Part shown: positions 27,815-40,459 of the stretch, piece by piece
Numbering within the stretch: position 1 is the stretch's first letter
How the letters are laid out: the number at the start of each line of letters is the position of its first letter
NCBI RefSeq assembly: GCF_040939455.1
Contig: NC_134109.1
Coordinates: forward strand, 69,914,501-69,978,500
Length of the DNA: 64,000 nucleotides
Direction: 5' to 3'
Source of the DNA: Microcebus murinus
Lineage: Eukaryota; Chordata; Mammalia; Primates; Cheirogaleidae
Translations under genes and position numbers: made by a program
The notes under the pieces: model-generated
Database searches by the model: none
Seen by the model: the letters and a program-made list of their open reading frames with translations, nothing else
Told to the model about the DNA's origin: nothing

Positions 27815-28141
27815 GCTGGGTGTGGTGGCTCACGCCTGTAATCCTAGCACTCTGGGAGGCCGAGGAGGGCAGATTGTTTGAACTCGGGAGTTTGAGACCA
27901 GCCTGAGCAAGAATGAGACTCATCTCTACTAAAAATAGAAAGAAATTCATTGGCCAACTAAAAAATATATATATAGAAAAATTAGATGGCATGGTGGTGC
28001 ATGCCTGTAGTCCCAGCTACTTGGGAGGCTGAGGCAGAAGGATTACTTGAGCCCAGGAGTTTGAGGTTGCTGTGAGCTAGGCTGACGCCATGGTACTTTA
28101 GCCCCAGCAATAGAGCGAGACTCTGTCTCAAAAAAAAAAAA
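27815..28141 (+). repeat. Alu SINE, lemur type, older neighbour
   Basis: Starts GCTGGGTGTGGTGG. It is more diverged than the preceding copy (for example ATTAGATGGCATGG). Its right flank AAGAATTTGG (28142-28151) is an imperfect copy of the AAGAGTTTGA before it. Confidence 0.93.
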
Positions 28142-29110
28142 AAGAATTTGGCATATTCCCTTTCAATCTTTTCAATCTTCTTTACATACAGATATGTTTA
28201 TATTTTTGTTATCTTTTTAAGTATAAATTTTGACATATACCAAAAAAATGTATGTAACATTTATCTAAAGTATAAAGCTTAATAATATGTTGGACACCAT
28301 GGAGCCCACCACCCAAATCCAACTGAGATGGGTTCCTCCCTTGGTCCATCCCCTGTCTTGCTATCCCAGAGGTTGCCCTGTTCTGAATTTTGTTTTTGTC
28401 ATTACCTTCCCTTTAAAAATAATAATTTAGTTACATGTTTGCAATGCCTAAACAATATATTATTTAGTTTTGTTTGTTTTTAAGCTTAAATTTTAAAATT
28501 CTTGCTGTGTGTGGTCCTTTGGGATTGCCTTTTCTAGTAACATTTTGAAGATTCATCCTCACTACTGGTTTAGCTGTAGTTCATTTCGTGATTGTATAAT
28601 ATTCCATTCTATGATCATATCACTATTTGTTCATCTGTCTTTGGACTCAACCCCATTTTTTCCTCCTCCCTCCCTCTGTTCCTTGCTTCCTCCCTCATGT
28701 GAACATTCTTTTTTGTCTTCTGGGACAGATGTGCAAGTTCCTCTACCTAGGAGTAGAATTATTAGGTCACAGAGCATATGAATGCTCACCTTTACAAGGT
28801 AATGACAAATTATTTTCCCAAGCAATTGCATAAAGTTATACTCCCACTAGCAATGTAAAAGAATCTGGGGATCCACATCCTCTCAACCCTTGTTATTGTC
28901 ATATTTCTTTTTCTTTTTTTTTTTTTTGATAATTTTTAAAATCTTAATTATTCTTACTTTACTTTCTTTTTTCTTTTTCTTAGCGAATACTTGTCCATGA
29001 AATATTGTCATATTTTTATTTCATGCTCTATGTTCCTATTTTTCTGGTGAACAGCCATGGGGTTTTGGACACTGAGTGCTCTCCTAAGCATTGTCTCCCT
29101 GTGTTCCATT

Positions 29111-29112
29111 AG
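29111..29112 (+). promoter_or_regulatory. OR6J1: Candidate splice acceptor ahead of the OR start codon
   Basis: A C/T-rich stretch (TTGTCTCCCTGTGTTCC) followed by ATTAG lies 26 bases before the ATG. Olfactory receptor genes often splice an untranslated exon to a site just before a single coding exon. Whether this site is used is an inference. Confidence 0.4.
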
Positions 29113-29138
29113 AGGAACTGAGTCAGCCCACCAGGCTC

Positions 29139-30128
29139 ATGGGGAATCGGACTGCAACGGTGACGGAGTTTATCTTGCTGGGATTTGCCCTCAGCAGGGA
29201 GGTGGAGTTGCTGCTCCTGGTGCTCCTGCTGCCCACATTCCTGCTGACTCTGCTGGGGAACCTGCTCATCATCTCCATCGTGCTGTCCTACTCCCGCCTC
29301 CACACCCCCATGTACTTCTTCCTCTGCAACCTCTCTGTCCTGGACATCCTCTTCACCTCAGTCATTTCTCCCAAAGTGTTGGCCAACTTAGGATCAGGGG
29401 ATAAAACCATCTCCTTTGCCGGGTGTATCACCCAGTGCTATTTCTACTTCTTCCTGGGCACAGTTGAGTTTCTCCTGCTAACAGTCATGTCCTATGATCG
29501 CTATGCCGCCATCTGCTACCCACTGCGCTACACTGCCATCATGAGACCTCCTGTCTGCATCGGGACCGTTGTGTTCTCTTGGGCGGGAGGCTTCCTCTCT
29601 GTGCTCTTTCCAACCATCCTCATCTCTCGGCTGCCCTTCTGTGGCTCCAATGTCATTAACCACTACTTCTGTGACAGTGGGCCCTTGCTGGCCCTGGCCT
29701 GTGCAGACACCACTGCCATTGAGCTGATGGATTTTATGCTTTCATCTGTGGTCATCCTCTGCTGCATAGTCCTTGTGGCCTATTCCTACACATACATCAT
29801 CTTGACAATAGTGCGCATCCCTTCTGCAAGTGGAAGGAAGAAGGCCTTTAACACCTGTGCTTCCCACCTGACCATTGTCATCATTTCTAGCGGCATCACT
29901 GTGTTCATCTATGTGACTCCCTCCCAGAAAGAATATCTGGAGATCAACAAGATCCCTTCAGTGCTAAGCAGTGTGGTGACTCCATTCCTCAACCCCTTTG
30001 TATACACTCTGAGGAATGACACAGTGCTGGGGGTGCTCAGGGGTGTGAGGGTCAGGGTTCAAGGAGTTTTAGAAAAGAGGATGAGGATGGTGCTGAGAAG
30101 TAGATTGTCCTCCAACAAAGAGCACTGA
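29139..30128 (+). CDS. OR6J1: Olfactory receptor, family 6 subfamily J-like, intact
   Basis: Seven-helix GPCR of the odorant receptor family, acting at olfactory sensory neuron cilia through the Gs-type G protein Golf. The intact single exon encodes 329 residues. The start was chosen at the ATG giving [11 protein letters not shown]; the frame runs 48 bases further upstream but only from a TTG. Seen: N-glycosylation site N3-R-T; GN at 40-41 in helix 1; LHTPMYFFL 54-62; Cys96 for the loop disulphide; [10 protein letters not shown] 117-126; SY 216-217 in helix 5; [10 protein letters not shown] 235-244; NPFVY 285-289. The 36-residue tail after LRN is longer than usual. The name rests on sequence memory plus position next to ABHD4 and DAD1, as in human. 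In human, OR6J1 is listed as gene/pseudogene; here I see no disabling change. Confidence 0.88.
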   Translation: MGNRTATVTEFILLGFALSREVELLLLVLLLPTFLLTLLGNLLIISIVLSYSRLHTPMYFFLCNLSVLDILFTSVISPKVLANLGSGDKTISFAGCITQCYFYFFLGTVEFLLLTVMSYDRYAAICYPLRYTAIMRPPVCIGTVVFSWAGGFLSVLFPTILISRLPFCGSNVINHYFCDSGPLLALACADTTAIELMDFMLSSVVILCCIVLVAYSYTYIILTIVRIPSASGRKKAFNTCASHLTIVIISSGITVFIYVTPSQKEYLEINKIPSVLSSVVTPFLNPFVYTLRNDTVLGVLRGVRVRVQGVLEKRMRMVLRSRLSSNKEH

Positions 30129-31560
30129 GGAAGGGCTTCCTCTTTGCCACCATGTGCCTATTTTAGAAAGCCTTGGTATTAGAAACAGAGGAGCTGCCTT
30201 AGCAAGAGAGAGAGTTAGCTAGGGAATCCTGCATAGTCCATAGTGGAAAGAAGGCTGAGCTTGGAAACAAGGACTCCGACTCTGGCCTTGGTTCTCATTT
30301 GAAATCTGTGGCCACAGCTGTGTCACAAGACACTCTGGACCTCAGTGCTCTCATCTGAAGTGTGACAGGGCTTCATTGATGATCTCTAAGTCTTTTCCAC
30401 ACTGAATATTGTAAGAATTACAGAAGTTCTATGCATCCTGTGTCCTATTAGAAGTCCTAACATGTTTGGCCCCATTTCCTTATGGATCCTGGACACAACT
30501 GTTCTATCAGGTTGGCACAAATTCCTTCCTGACCTTTTCTGCATGGACCTTCTTTTGCTCCATCCTCTCCAGGAATCTTTCTATGAATAACCTTCATTAT
30601 TCTCCAATTCACTATTCTATCCTGTATTGTTTTTCCTAGTGGACATTTGTGATGATTGTTGTGGGTGTATATAGTCCGCATTATTTAATAATATTGCTTT
30701 CTATAGTAGAACATGTTCGTAACATCAGTCATGCTCACATCCTTATGTAAGACATAGCCCTGTTCCCCTAGCCTCCCATGATTGACCCAAGGATAGATGA
30801 TCTGATTGGAGGCACAATCCATCACCTGGCCAATAGCCTATGACCTGTTGTGGCTTGGCTTGAACAGATAAACTGTGCAAACAAATATCTCTTTTTTGAG
30901 AATGTGAACCAACAGACACAAAGATGATACCAGGCAATGGCGATGCTCAAATAGGCTTGGCAGCTGGAGTGGCCATTTGGGGAGCCAGGTACAAACAGGT
31001 GAGTAATCAGAAGAAACCAGTCTGCCCATCAGAGAGAATGATGAGTAGAGAAAAATAGAGAATAGACAGCTGAGAGCCCCTCAGCTACAGGGACACAGAG
31101 TGAAGGGCCTTCCTCTCTTATGACTTTGCACACCAGGGAACTGGTGGAGTTTTAATTCCTCTTCCTGGATTCGATGAGTTTTGCTTGTACCTGTAAATCG
31201 AATCCCTTTTTACTGAGCTATCTTGATAAGGCCTTAGTTTCTTGTGACAAAAAAGCAGTTTGATCACAAAGTTTTTTCTCTCTCCATCAAGCATAGCCCC
31301 TGCCCTTTTCTGGCTCCATAGGGCTGGAAAGAATCTGTTTTTAACCAAACTCAGTCTGAATTCTTAGTGCCCGAACACTGCCTGGGATGCTTAGCTGGCA
31401 CCCTCGAGGCCTGCAGTTCAGCTCAGTGCAGACCAGATTTTCAATATCATCAGAGTCTCTGAGGCCTAATTTCCCATCCCTTTTGGCCCCCCAGCTGTAG
31501 CACTTAACTTTGCCTGAATTAACCCCTGTGCTCCAGGGTGGAACTGCTCAGAACACATGT
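30129..31560. other. OR6J1 3' flank and intergenic DNA, no further gene seen
   Basis: No second olfactory receptor, exon or clear repeat is recognisable. No canonical AATAAA was noticed in the first few hundred bases after the OR stop, so its 3' end is undefined. Confidence 0.4.
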
Positions 31561-31564
31561 ACAC

Positions 31565-32350
31565 CCAAGTGGATGCTGTAGAGTTCTGTAGAGACAAATG
31601 AAGGCCACTCAAATGAGAGCAGCTGTTTATTCACAATTGGCTGTACCAGGGGAGTCAGCCACCATCACTTGCATTGGGCAGAGACTCAAAAGCAGACAGG
31701 GAAGTGGAAAAACTTCATGGTGGAAAAAAAGGGGAAGGCTCAGGTATGCCCTGGCTAGAGGTTTTGGGCATGGGGAAACTGGGGTGGGCTAGCTGGAAGC
31801 GGAGCATCTTATGTGATTGGTTTGGGAGCATGTTTGGCTTTCTCTGATTGGTCCTGAGTTGGAAAGAAGCGGGGAAGAGAATGGGAGAGCAAAATACAGG
31901 GAGGTTGGGCATCATGACCAAGTCCTGACGGTTCTGGGCTAACTGCTTCAGAGGTTTAATTGTGGTTTGGCTTTCTTGGCTGGGTGCTTCAGAATTTGTG
32001 AGTCAGAGTTCTCCTGTCATGTATGGTCTGGCTATGGTCCATTTTTGCATGTAGTCTCTCAGTTCTAACAATATTGCAAGTTCTTATAACATTTATAAGT
32101 CTAAACCGATGGACAGTCCTCCCAAAGTAGACAACCAGATCCCTTGAGAACAGGTGATGCAAGGTGAGCTCGGGTAAGCAGGGTTTTGTTGGGGGTTTTG
32201 CAGTCCAGGAGTGGGCGCTGTAGAAAATAAGGAGGTCGTGCATGTGCCAAAACCCCTGTTCTTTGAGGAGAACCCAAGCCCCAAGATTTAGACCCTTTGA
32301 CTGGCAGGGCTTGCCAATCATAGAGGCAGCTCACTGTCACAGTACCTCTG
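31565..32350 (-). repeat. LTR-like stretch, unresolved
   Basis: Read on the minus strand, the right-hand part leads to an AATAAA (complement of TTTATT at about 31,627) followed by wording like TCATTTGAGTGGCCTTCATT. This suggests an old endogenous-retrovirus LTR with its polyadenylation signal. No retroviral gene was recognised, and family and limits are unknown. Confidence 0.35.
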
Positions 32351-32354
32351 GCAA

Positions 32355-34080
32355 AGCAGAAAAGGCTGTGAGATTAAAGAAGACTTGTACCAACTGACGG
32401 AGCAGGCACCTACAGTCCCATCAGCGGAGGGGAAGAAGCAAGGCCTTTATGTTTGCCTGTGTAGGGCTTTGCAGTAGCCTCAGAACCCACGTTCCCTCTA
32501 CCAGAAATGTTTCATTTGAAACATCTGGAGATTCATAGATGTTCTCAGAAGTCTTTAATCCACTGACCAAAAGTTTCTGGGTTTGGATTTAAAAGCAGTA
32601 ACATATTTCCAAGTTTCCACCGGGAACTTTTAGTTTAGCAGTTTCATTTTCAAACCACAGCAAACTCTTCCTTCTTCTAGGCCTTTTCCTGCTTCAGGAT
32701 GTTGGTGTCCTCTCCAAGAGACAGCAAATCTTCTTGAGGGCAGAAGACTGGGTGTTGTTAATTTTGAGGTCCCCTACCCTTTTTCTCCCAGGAACCAGTG
32801 TCTGTATTTCTCATGCTAGATATGCTTAATAAATATTTACTAAATAAAGTGAAAGCATGTTCAGTTTAGCAAGAGTCCTTTTTTAAAGTGTAAATTTTGG
32901 CTTGGATTAGGTTGGGCCATTCACATTTAAAGAAAGCAGTCCAGCCCTTCAGAATGGAGGTTTGAAAGGACATGGAGCAGGGATGCTCTGGGAGGCTCCC
33001 TGAGGGCAGTGAGCTTCAGGAAGTAGAGGTGGGTTTAGATTTGGGGGAGGTGGTGGCAAGCAACAACAACAAAGGTCTGTTCTTGCTCCTGTGCATTCTA
33101 GTTCCAAGACCAAGTGGGAAGTAGCTTCCCTTAGAAGCTCCCTTAGAAGACAGAGCCTTAAAGATGGCCAGTTGTCCAGTCCTAGGAAGCCTGGGGGTTG
33201 AGGATCATGTCAAAGTGGACCCTAGCAGACCTCTGTCATCTGTGACATGATTTTCTTTCCCTCATGTATCTGTGGCCTTCACAGCCCTATCTGCCCGTGG
33301 CCTCCGTTTACCCTCCCACTAGGACCTGGTGACCGGGTGGGGTGGGGGGGGTCCCCAGCCTCCAAGGGTGTATGAGGTGGTCTGGCACCTCTGCAGCTGT
33401 TGGGAAATATAATTAAAAGCAAAAGCTCCTCCCAGCTGGAAAACTGCTCCACAAAGGTAGAAGACAAAGAAAACAGTTTTGTTAATGAATAAATATTAAA
33501 CCAGAATGTGATGCCCATGACAGACAGTCTGCTAAAAAGATTGCAAAGACACAAAATAATGTCACCCTTTTATACAGCCTGACAAATAAAACTAATTGCA
33601 TGTATTTTCTCAAGATGCATGTATTTCTCAAGATAAATATCAACTAGTCCTCGAGTAGGAGGGCTTGATTGCACCGTTGGTCACATACAGTCCATGCTCA
33701 ATTTACTTGGAAATTGCGGTGACTATCTTTCTTAGTTAATTGGATTTATCCAAAAAACAAAACAAAACTGTTTTCTATCTTTATAACAGGAGGTAGTTTG
33801 GGAGCAAGGTGTCCACTGATGTTAGGTCCCTACTCTCCTATAGGAACTGGGCAATAGAGGTGCTGTTTTCCTTGTTGATACATTTCAAAGGGATGGCTCC
33901 TAGGTCCTTAAGAACTACAATAAAGCTGATCAAGAAGATTAGTTAATATTTAAAAATATTTACATACATTTCAAAGAGACAGAAAGAACTCATAAGTTTT
34001 CTAAAGTAAATGTCTAAGAAAAAGGAAGGGAGAGAAGTTTCTTCTCTTATTTTCAACAGAAAGATTTAAGCTTCTTATTG
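32355..34080. other. Intergenic, no gene seen
   Basis: No exons recognised. A short MIR/L2-type 3' end (GCTTAATAAATATTTACTAA) lies near 32,825, and a G-rich patch (GGGGTGGGGGGGGTCC) lies at 33,337-33,352. Confidence 0.4.
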
Positions 34081-34090
34081 GTTTTTTCGT

Positions 34091-34421
34091 TTTTCTTTTT
34101 TTGAGACAGAATCTCACTCCGTTGCCTGGGCTAAAGTGCTGTGGCGTCAGCCTAGCTCACAGCAACCTCAAACTCCTGGGCTCAAGCAATCCTCCTGCCT
34201 CAGCCTCCCGAGTAGCTGGGAATACAAGCATGTGCCACCATGCCCGGCTAATTTTTTACATATATATTTTTAGTTGTTTGGCTAATTTGTTTCTATTTTT
34301 TTTGATAGAGACAAGGTCTTGCTCTTGCTCAGGCTGGTCTCCAACTCCTGACTTTGAGCGATCTCCTGCCTCAGCCTCCCAGAGTGCTAGGATTACAGGC
34401 ATGAGCCACCGCGCCCGGCCT
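34091..34421 (-). repeat. Alu SINE, lemur type, antisense
   Basis: T tail, then GAGACAGAATCTCACTCCGT and the complementary linker with TTTAGTTGTTTGGCTAATTT. It ends GCCACCGCGCCCGGCC. Confidence 0.93.
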
Positions 34422-34429
34422 CATATTCA

Positions 34430-35365
34430 CACAGATAATTTTGATTTTACAAAAATGGGATGGTGTTATATGAATTGTCTGTAACTTGATTTTTAAAATA
34501 TCTTTCCATGTCAATACATATAAAACTACATAGTTCATTTTTAGATGTCCCTTTTATGGATACTAAGATTTTTAGTATTTTGTTGCTGGTGCTAAAATTT
34601 ATTGGCATAAATTCTCGCTTCTAGAACTCATAGCTCATAGTGTGTGACCATTTTAAATTTCAGTAATTATTCTAGTAAATTTTACCAAATTGTCTCTAAA
34701 AATGTGGTAATAATTTCCTCTTCCACAAACATTGAACAAAAATGTCCATCTTCTTTACTGTTGCTATTACTAGATATTGTCAGTCTTTAAACTTTTTGTC
34801 AATCTGCATGTGAAAAATAGTATGTCATGGTTTTGTATTTCTTCTACTAGTAGTGAGGTTGAGTGTCTTCTCAAATGTTCATTGGTCATTTGTATTAATA
34901 TATCTTCCGTGAATTGGTTATTCTTATTTTTTGTCATGTACATAAAAATAGAACATTTATTTTTCTGTGGGGTTCTTTTACTGATCCCTTGGTATAAACT
35001 ATTTTCATTGCTTATCAAAAGTCTGAATATTTTGTATACCCTTCAATCCTGCAATCTTACATCCAGAAAGGAAATCGATGGTCCAGTGGGCAAGTGTGTA
35101 TGCCCAACATACTTACCACACATTGTTTATAATAGAAAAATAGCAACTTTAAAATCCAACAACAGAGAAGTGGGTAAATAAATTGTGGTGAATCCATACA
35201 ATGGAAGACAATGCAACAATTAAGAATAATGATATATTTCTATATATTCTATATTTATTGATGTAGAAAGAGATTTATAACAATAAAGTTAAAAATTTCC
35301 ATAAAGCACTGTTAGTATGCTCTCATTCTGGTAAATATATATTTTTATATATAATAACATATATA
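34430..35365 (+). repeat. Old LINE-1 3' region
   Basis: A long A/T-rich stretch whose right half (ATAGCAACTTTAAAATCCAA, GTGGGTAAATAAATTGTGGT, CATACAATGGAAGACAATGC) follows the classic end of old L1 elements. It ends in a TA-rich simple tract at 35,335-35,362. No open reading frame is left. Confidence 0.65.
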
Positions 35366-35737
35366 CAGAGTCAGAAGGAATGTAATCCAATGTATTTAAT
35401 GTGGTTATTTATGTAAAGTATAATTACGAATGGTTTTTTAAAAGTCCTTTTATTTTTCTCTTGTTTTCCTACAATGATAGCTTTTTGTTTACATAAAAAA
35501 GGAAAAATGTTCTCAGAATTGAACCTGGTACTCAGATCAGGGTACAGTGGAGCCATTGTGAGTCCCCTGATAATGCAGGGAATGAGACCTAACAATGCAT
35601 TAGCTTTTTGGGCAGTTTCATTCCTTAACTGACACAAATTGAGCTACCAGCCCTCTAAAACCTAAACCTTCACATTACTTCAATGTTTTCGTATGAACTG
35701 CCCTTGCTTTACAAGTTTGGGTCATTTGCTCTCTCTG

Positions 35738-35900
35738 TTTTTTTGGAGACAGGGTCTCACTCAGGCTGGAGTGCAGTGGCTATTCACAGGAGTGACTATA
35801 GCACAACGGAGCCTCCTGTACAGAACTCCTGGGCTCAACGGATTCTCCTGGCTCAGCCTCCCGAGTAGCTGGGACTACAGTCCTGAGCCACCGCACCCAG
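35738..35900 (-). repeat. 7SL-like fossil Alu monomer (FAM-like)
   Basis: On the minus strand it reads GGCTCAGGACTGTAGTCCCA, GAGCCCAGGAGTTCTG and then CCTGTGAATAGCCACTGCAC. The phrase CCTGTGAATAGCCACTGCAC is characteristic of the 7SL RNA 3' half and is absent from dimeric Alus, so this is a 7SL-derived monomer with a central deletion. It is not a functional SRP RNA, as the S domain is missing. Confidence 0.78.
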
Positions 35901-35904
35901 TGAG

Positions 35905-38455
35905 GTTCATTTTTAATGTGAGAGCTATGACATTTATCTCTGCCCATAGTTTGATCATGTCCAAAAACAACACGGGCAGCTGTTTTCTGTTTGGTGTAGC
36001 CTCTTTCTTCCTCAGCATGATCCTTTGAGATAAAATTGGAACTTCTTGTTTGAGAAGGCCTTGGTCCTTTCAAGCCATTTAGGCAATTTTCCTTTAAACA
36101 TTTTGAAATCTGACTTCCTGAACTCTATAAAAATTGTGTCTGACCATCTTTCTTCAACATTCTAATAAATGAAATTTGTCAATAGGGCAAACATTTACCA
36201 GGTGACTTAGGTTGGTGTCTTGATGCGTGGAGACCTTTGACACTACTGTAACTGGCCTGTGACCAATTTTGCAATCTGAATTAAGAAAGTATCATCCGTG
36301 TCCTCTTAACATCTGTTCCTGTTTCTTCTTTTATCCCCATCCGAATACTTCCACTTTCAGTTTTGTGGTTCATGCTAATGTTGAGTTCCTTTAATTAGAT
36401 CTGCTTTCTTTGAACACTATCTTTCCACAGTCATCCTCTAGTCATGAGATCAATATGATTGATCTATTTATCTAAAATTCAAGTTCCTCTCCCACTCTGG
36501 TCTTCTGTAATACAGCACTTCCCAGACTTTAGGATTTTACTAATATTAATTAAAAATACAGGAAAAAAAAATCCCTGACATTGATATGTTTGGCAACAAA
36601 AAAATGACATTTCCTTCCACCCCCTCAAACAATCAATAGATTATCAGAATCTTTTCACGAAAAAAACAATAGTTTAATGCTAAGAAGGTTAGAAAATACA
36701 TAATTTCAGAATTTAAAAATATTGAAAAAAGTGTTATTTCATTATAGGCCAGAAATACTTTGTCCTGAACCAGCTCCAGCCCGCAGACCTGTGTAGGAAA
36801 CTCCTGCTGTTAATATAACACATGGTTTTGCAGTTGTTTTTGGACAATTTTCTCTTTCCTTAAAAATTTTAGAAAGTACATGATGCCCAGTTTTTGTGTC
36901 AGTTACCTCATAATTTATTAGGAGCCTATAAACCTTCTACCATAAGTCATGAGCTTTCCCAAAAATCCTGTTCCTGGACATGGCATATGTTGCCAGCTGT
37001 TTGGCCGCATGCTCTCTCCTTTTTTCCAAAGTCAGACTCTTCAAACCAAGGGGATGAAAATCTCACCTACAAGGACACCTAGTGTCCTTCAGAGTCCTCC
37101 TCAGCCACTAGCATGTTCCAGGTTTCTTCAGGGTGTGCAATTTGTTCTCACGTGTGTCAACTAAAATATGGGGTTGCTGGGTCATCACAAACTCTACCAT
37201 GGGCCTCAGCACACACTCCAGGACAAAGGGGCACCGGCCATTAAGAGGCCTGAGGACCTCCCAGGTCTTTAGCAGGGTCACCAACAAAGGGGATGTGGCT
37301 TTCCTGGGTTGGAGGGAGGACTCTGTGCACCTGTCGGCATCAAGGAATCTTCCTTAGTATTCTGTCTAGGAGGCTGTGATTGTTTTTCCTCCTCAACGCT
37401 AGTGAACACTGATCTTTAGTAGGATGGTGACAAAGACCTTTCTGGCATAATAATACTGAACTTATGCTATGAAAAACAGTCAGTATTAGTAAGAGAAGAG
37501 ATGGTTTATCTTGAGATATTCCACCAGGAAGGGGTTGGGACTGACCCTCAAAACTTCACATTTTTCTTGCTTCTGTAAGACAGATCAGGACCCTGAGTAA
37601 GGACAGAACAGAGAGGGAGACCAGAAAGGACCCTGCAGGCCCCATCCAAGGAGGACGCCGTATGAATTGAAAGGTCTCGTGATAAGAAACATAATGTTTT
37701 GCACCATTCATTGGACGTTATGTTTGTTATCAGCTAATAGTGGAATTATTTTCTATCTGACTGTGAACTGTACCTGCAGTTGTGGGCTTACAGGGCGATG
37801 TGTCAGAGTAAAGAGAAATATTCACCAGGATTTCACCACCCTTTGGCAATGAAACCAGACTGACTTTTTAGCACACGTATTTTGGTGTCTGTCCCGAGAA
37901 GAAAGTTAAATTTAGCGCATTTCCTGCTAGCCACTAAACAGTGCAGCACCTCTTGGGCCTTATGCTGAGTCACAGTCCTCTATGTCTATCTGTGGAATCT
38001 CTCCTTTTAAATTGCTAGGCTTTTGAAGATCCCAAGTTTATGGCTTGGATTGTCACCATAAATCCTTAGAGCTCACCAGGAATGGTGCCAACTGGATGGT
38101 ATGTTCATTGTTATTTCTTAGTCCCAGCCCTGGGAATGCTAGGAAGGCTCCCGCCAGATGCAGTGTGTGCGTGTGTGTGTGTGTTCTGGAATGTGTGCAT
38201 GCTGGCATGTGTCCATGCACATGGGCCCGGTAGCATAAACAGGACACTCTGGGTGACCTTTCTAAGACTCTTTTTGCACCTGCTCCTGAGGAATGCATTT
38301 GCCTTGTGTTGAGTTTGGGGGAATAAGGCCGGCATGTTGTGCAGCCTCCCAGAGAAGTGATTCTGGAGCAAGCAGGATGAACTTTTGGGGGCATAGGCTC
38401 TCCTCCACACGGGCCTTCTGGGTCAATTATCAGAGACACGGAGTCCCTTAGACCA
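35905..38455. other. Intergenic, no gene seen
   Basis: No olfactory receptor remnant or other exon recognised. Around 36,470-36,850 an A-rich stretch may be an old DNA transposon. A TGTGTG tract with variant GTGTGCATG units lies at 38,162-38,222. Confidence 0.4.
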
Positions 38456-38469
38456 CTGCCTGCAGACAT

Positions 38470-38605
38470 GGGGCATCAGAATCTCCTAGGAATGTTTTTA
38501 AATGAAGATTTAGTGGTCAGATTCCATCCAGATTTACTGAATCAAACTCTGGGGAATACGGCATAGGAATCTATATTTTTTAAAAATACTTCCAGGTTGT
38601 TTTGT
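38470..38605 (+). mobile_element. MER5A-like DNA transposon fossil
   Basis: CATCAGAATCTCCTAGGAAT, then TTACTGAATCAAACTCTGGG and AGGAATCTATATTTT follow the MER5A consensus order. Confidence 0.7.
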
Positions 38606-38944
38606 TTTGTGAGGAGGTTTGGTGTCCACTGCTTCACTCAGCCCATTCAAGAGGGTGGTAGCGTCACTCCGTGTCCACATAAGTTTTTTAGATTTTACCT
38701 CCTAAACATATCTTGCATCTTTCTCCTCTATGTGTGTGCACTAGCCACTAGCCAAGTCCAAACTGCCAGCATCTCTGGCCTGGAACACTATAGCAGCCTC
38801 AGAGTTCTCCTGCAGGGAGGGCCTCATCCCTCTGCCATCTGTACTGCACAGAGCAGCCAGAGTGGCTGTCCCAGTCTCAGTTTGATCCTGTCACACTCCC
38901 CATCCCACCCTGACCCTCACTCCTTTCTTTCAGTTGCTTTTTAG

Positions 38945-39427
<483 letters not shown>

Positions 39428-39489
39428 CAGCTGTCATCACTTCTGTAAGAGACTTTCTTCAACTCTCATGGGAGGTGTGTCTCTCCAAG

Positions 39490-39575
39490 TAGACTGGAAT
39501 TTCCCATACAGGCAGGGACTATATGTTTCTTCCCTATCATAGCCCTGGTGCTTGGCATGTAGTAGGCTCTAAATG
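39490..39575 (+). repeat. LINE-2 3' end
   Basis: AGGCAGGGACTATATGTTTC and GTGCTTGGCATGTAGTAGGC match the L2 3' end. Confidence 0.7.
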
Positions 39576-40430
39576 CCGGCCTTTCCCTCCATAGAGCCAT
39601 CCTCAGTCAGGGGAGACACAGGTCCTAGGACGGATCAGACCTTTGTAATCATACCCAGGAGGAGTCCCGCCCATTCATTCATCCACTGGGACATACGGAG
39701 TATTATGAGCCATTAAGAGCTACAGACTTCTGTGCCGAGCTGGACTCAGCCAGCACAGAGCAGGCAGTGTTGATAATGCTTTGAACACTTTTATGAGCAC
39801 TTAGCATATCTCACTCCCTTTGGCTTTATCAAAACAAACATTTATTAGACATGAACTACGCGTCAAACATGCCCCTTGTCCTTATGTAGCTAATGGTCTA
39901 GGAGTAAAGAGATATTAACTAAGGAGCCACAAGTTTATGAGCTTTACAAAAGGGACAACTGAACATGCCATGGAGACACAGAACAGGTGGCCCAAGTCTA
40001 GTCGGGGGAGTCAGGAAAAGCCTTCCTGCACAAGGGAAGTTTGAGCCAGGATCCAGAGGATGAGTAGGAGTTCGGAAGACAGGCCGTGGGGAGCAGTGTG
40101 TGTGCAGGCCCACCTGAACTTAGGAAGATAAGGTATCTAATGGGCATCAGGGAGCTCTCAGTTCTGCCCAACTCTTCTCCTGTAAACTGGGGCTCTCCCC
40201 ATCACTCTGGATCTGGGCTCCTCGTCTGCTGAGGGCAGGTTGGCTGAGAGGGCCCATGCTGACCGGGACTCTGGCTGGGTCCAGAGGGCAAATACCACAC
40301 TGATAGGAAAGGGAGTGGTGGGTAAGCAGGCACCTCTCAGGGCGCCTGTCTCTGACTCAAGCATCACATGGCTCTTGTGAATTCAGTGTACCCGGCACTC
40401 TGCTCAGAGCAATATTAAACATCATCACTG
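39576..40430. other. Intergenic between old repeats and the ABHD4 3' end
   Basis: No exon seen. The piece at about 39,830-40,110 (wording TTATTAGACATGAACTACGC, GGTCTAGGAGTAAAGAGATA) looks like an ancient interspersed repeat of the same kind as 43,010-43,300, which I cannot name with certainty. Confidence 0.4.
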
Positions 40431-40453
40431 CTGGCGGTTTTTTAACTCATTTC

Positions 40454-40459
40454 TTTATT
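40454..40459 (-). terminator. ABHD4: ABHD4 polyadenylation signal AATAAA
   Basis: Minus-strand TATTAATAAAGAAATG. A T/G-rich stretch (GTGATGATGTTTAAT) lies about 30 bases further down, as expected of a cleavage site between them. Confidence 0.7.

Noticed and set aside
29091..29138. Sixteen extra in-frame codons ahead of the OR6J1 start
   Set aside because: They begin at TTG, not ATG, and the family starts at MGN..TxVTEF. A candidate splice acceptor also falls inside this stretch.
36894..37357. Possible pseudogene between OR6J1 and ABHD4
   Set aside because: Checked in the open frames for olfactory receptor motifs; none found, and no other family recognised.
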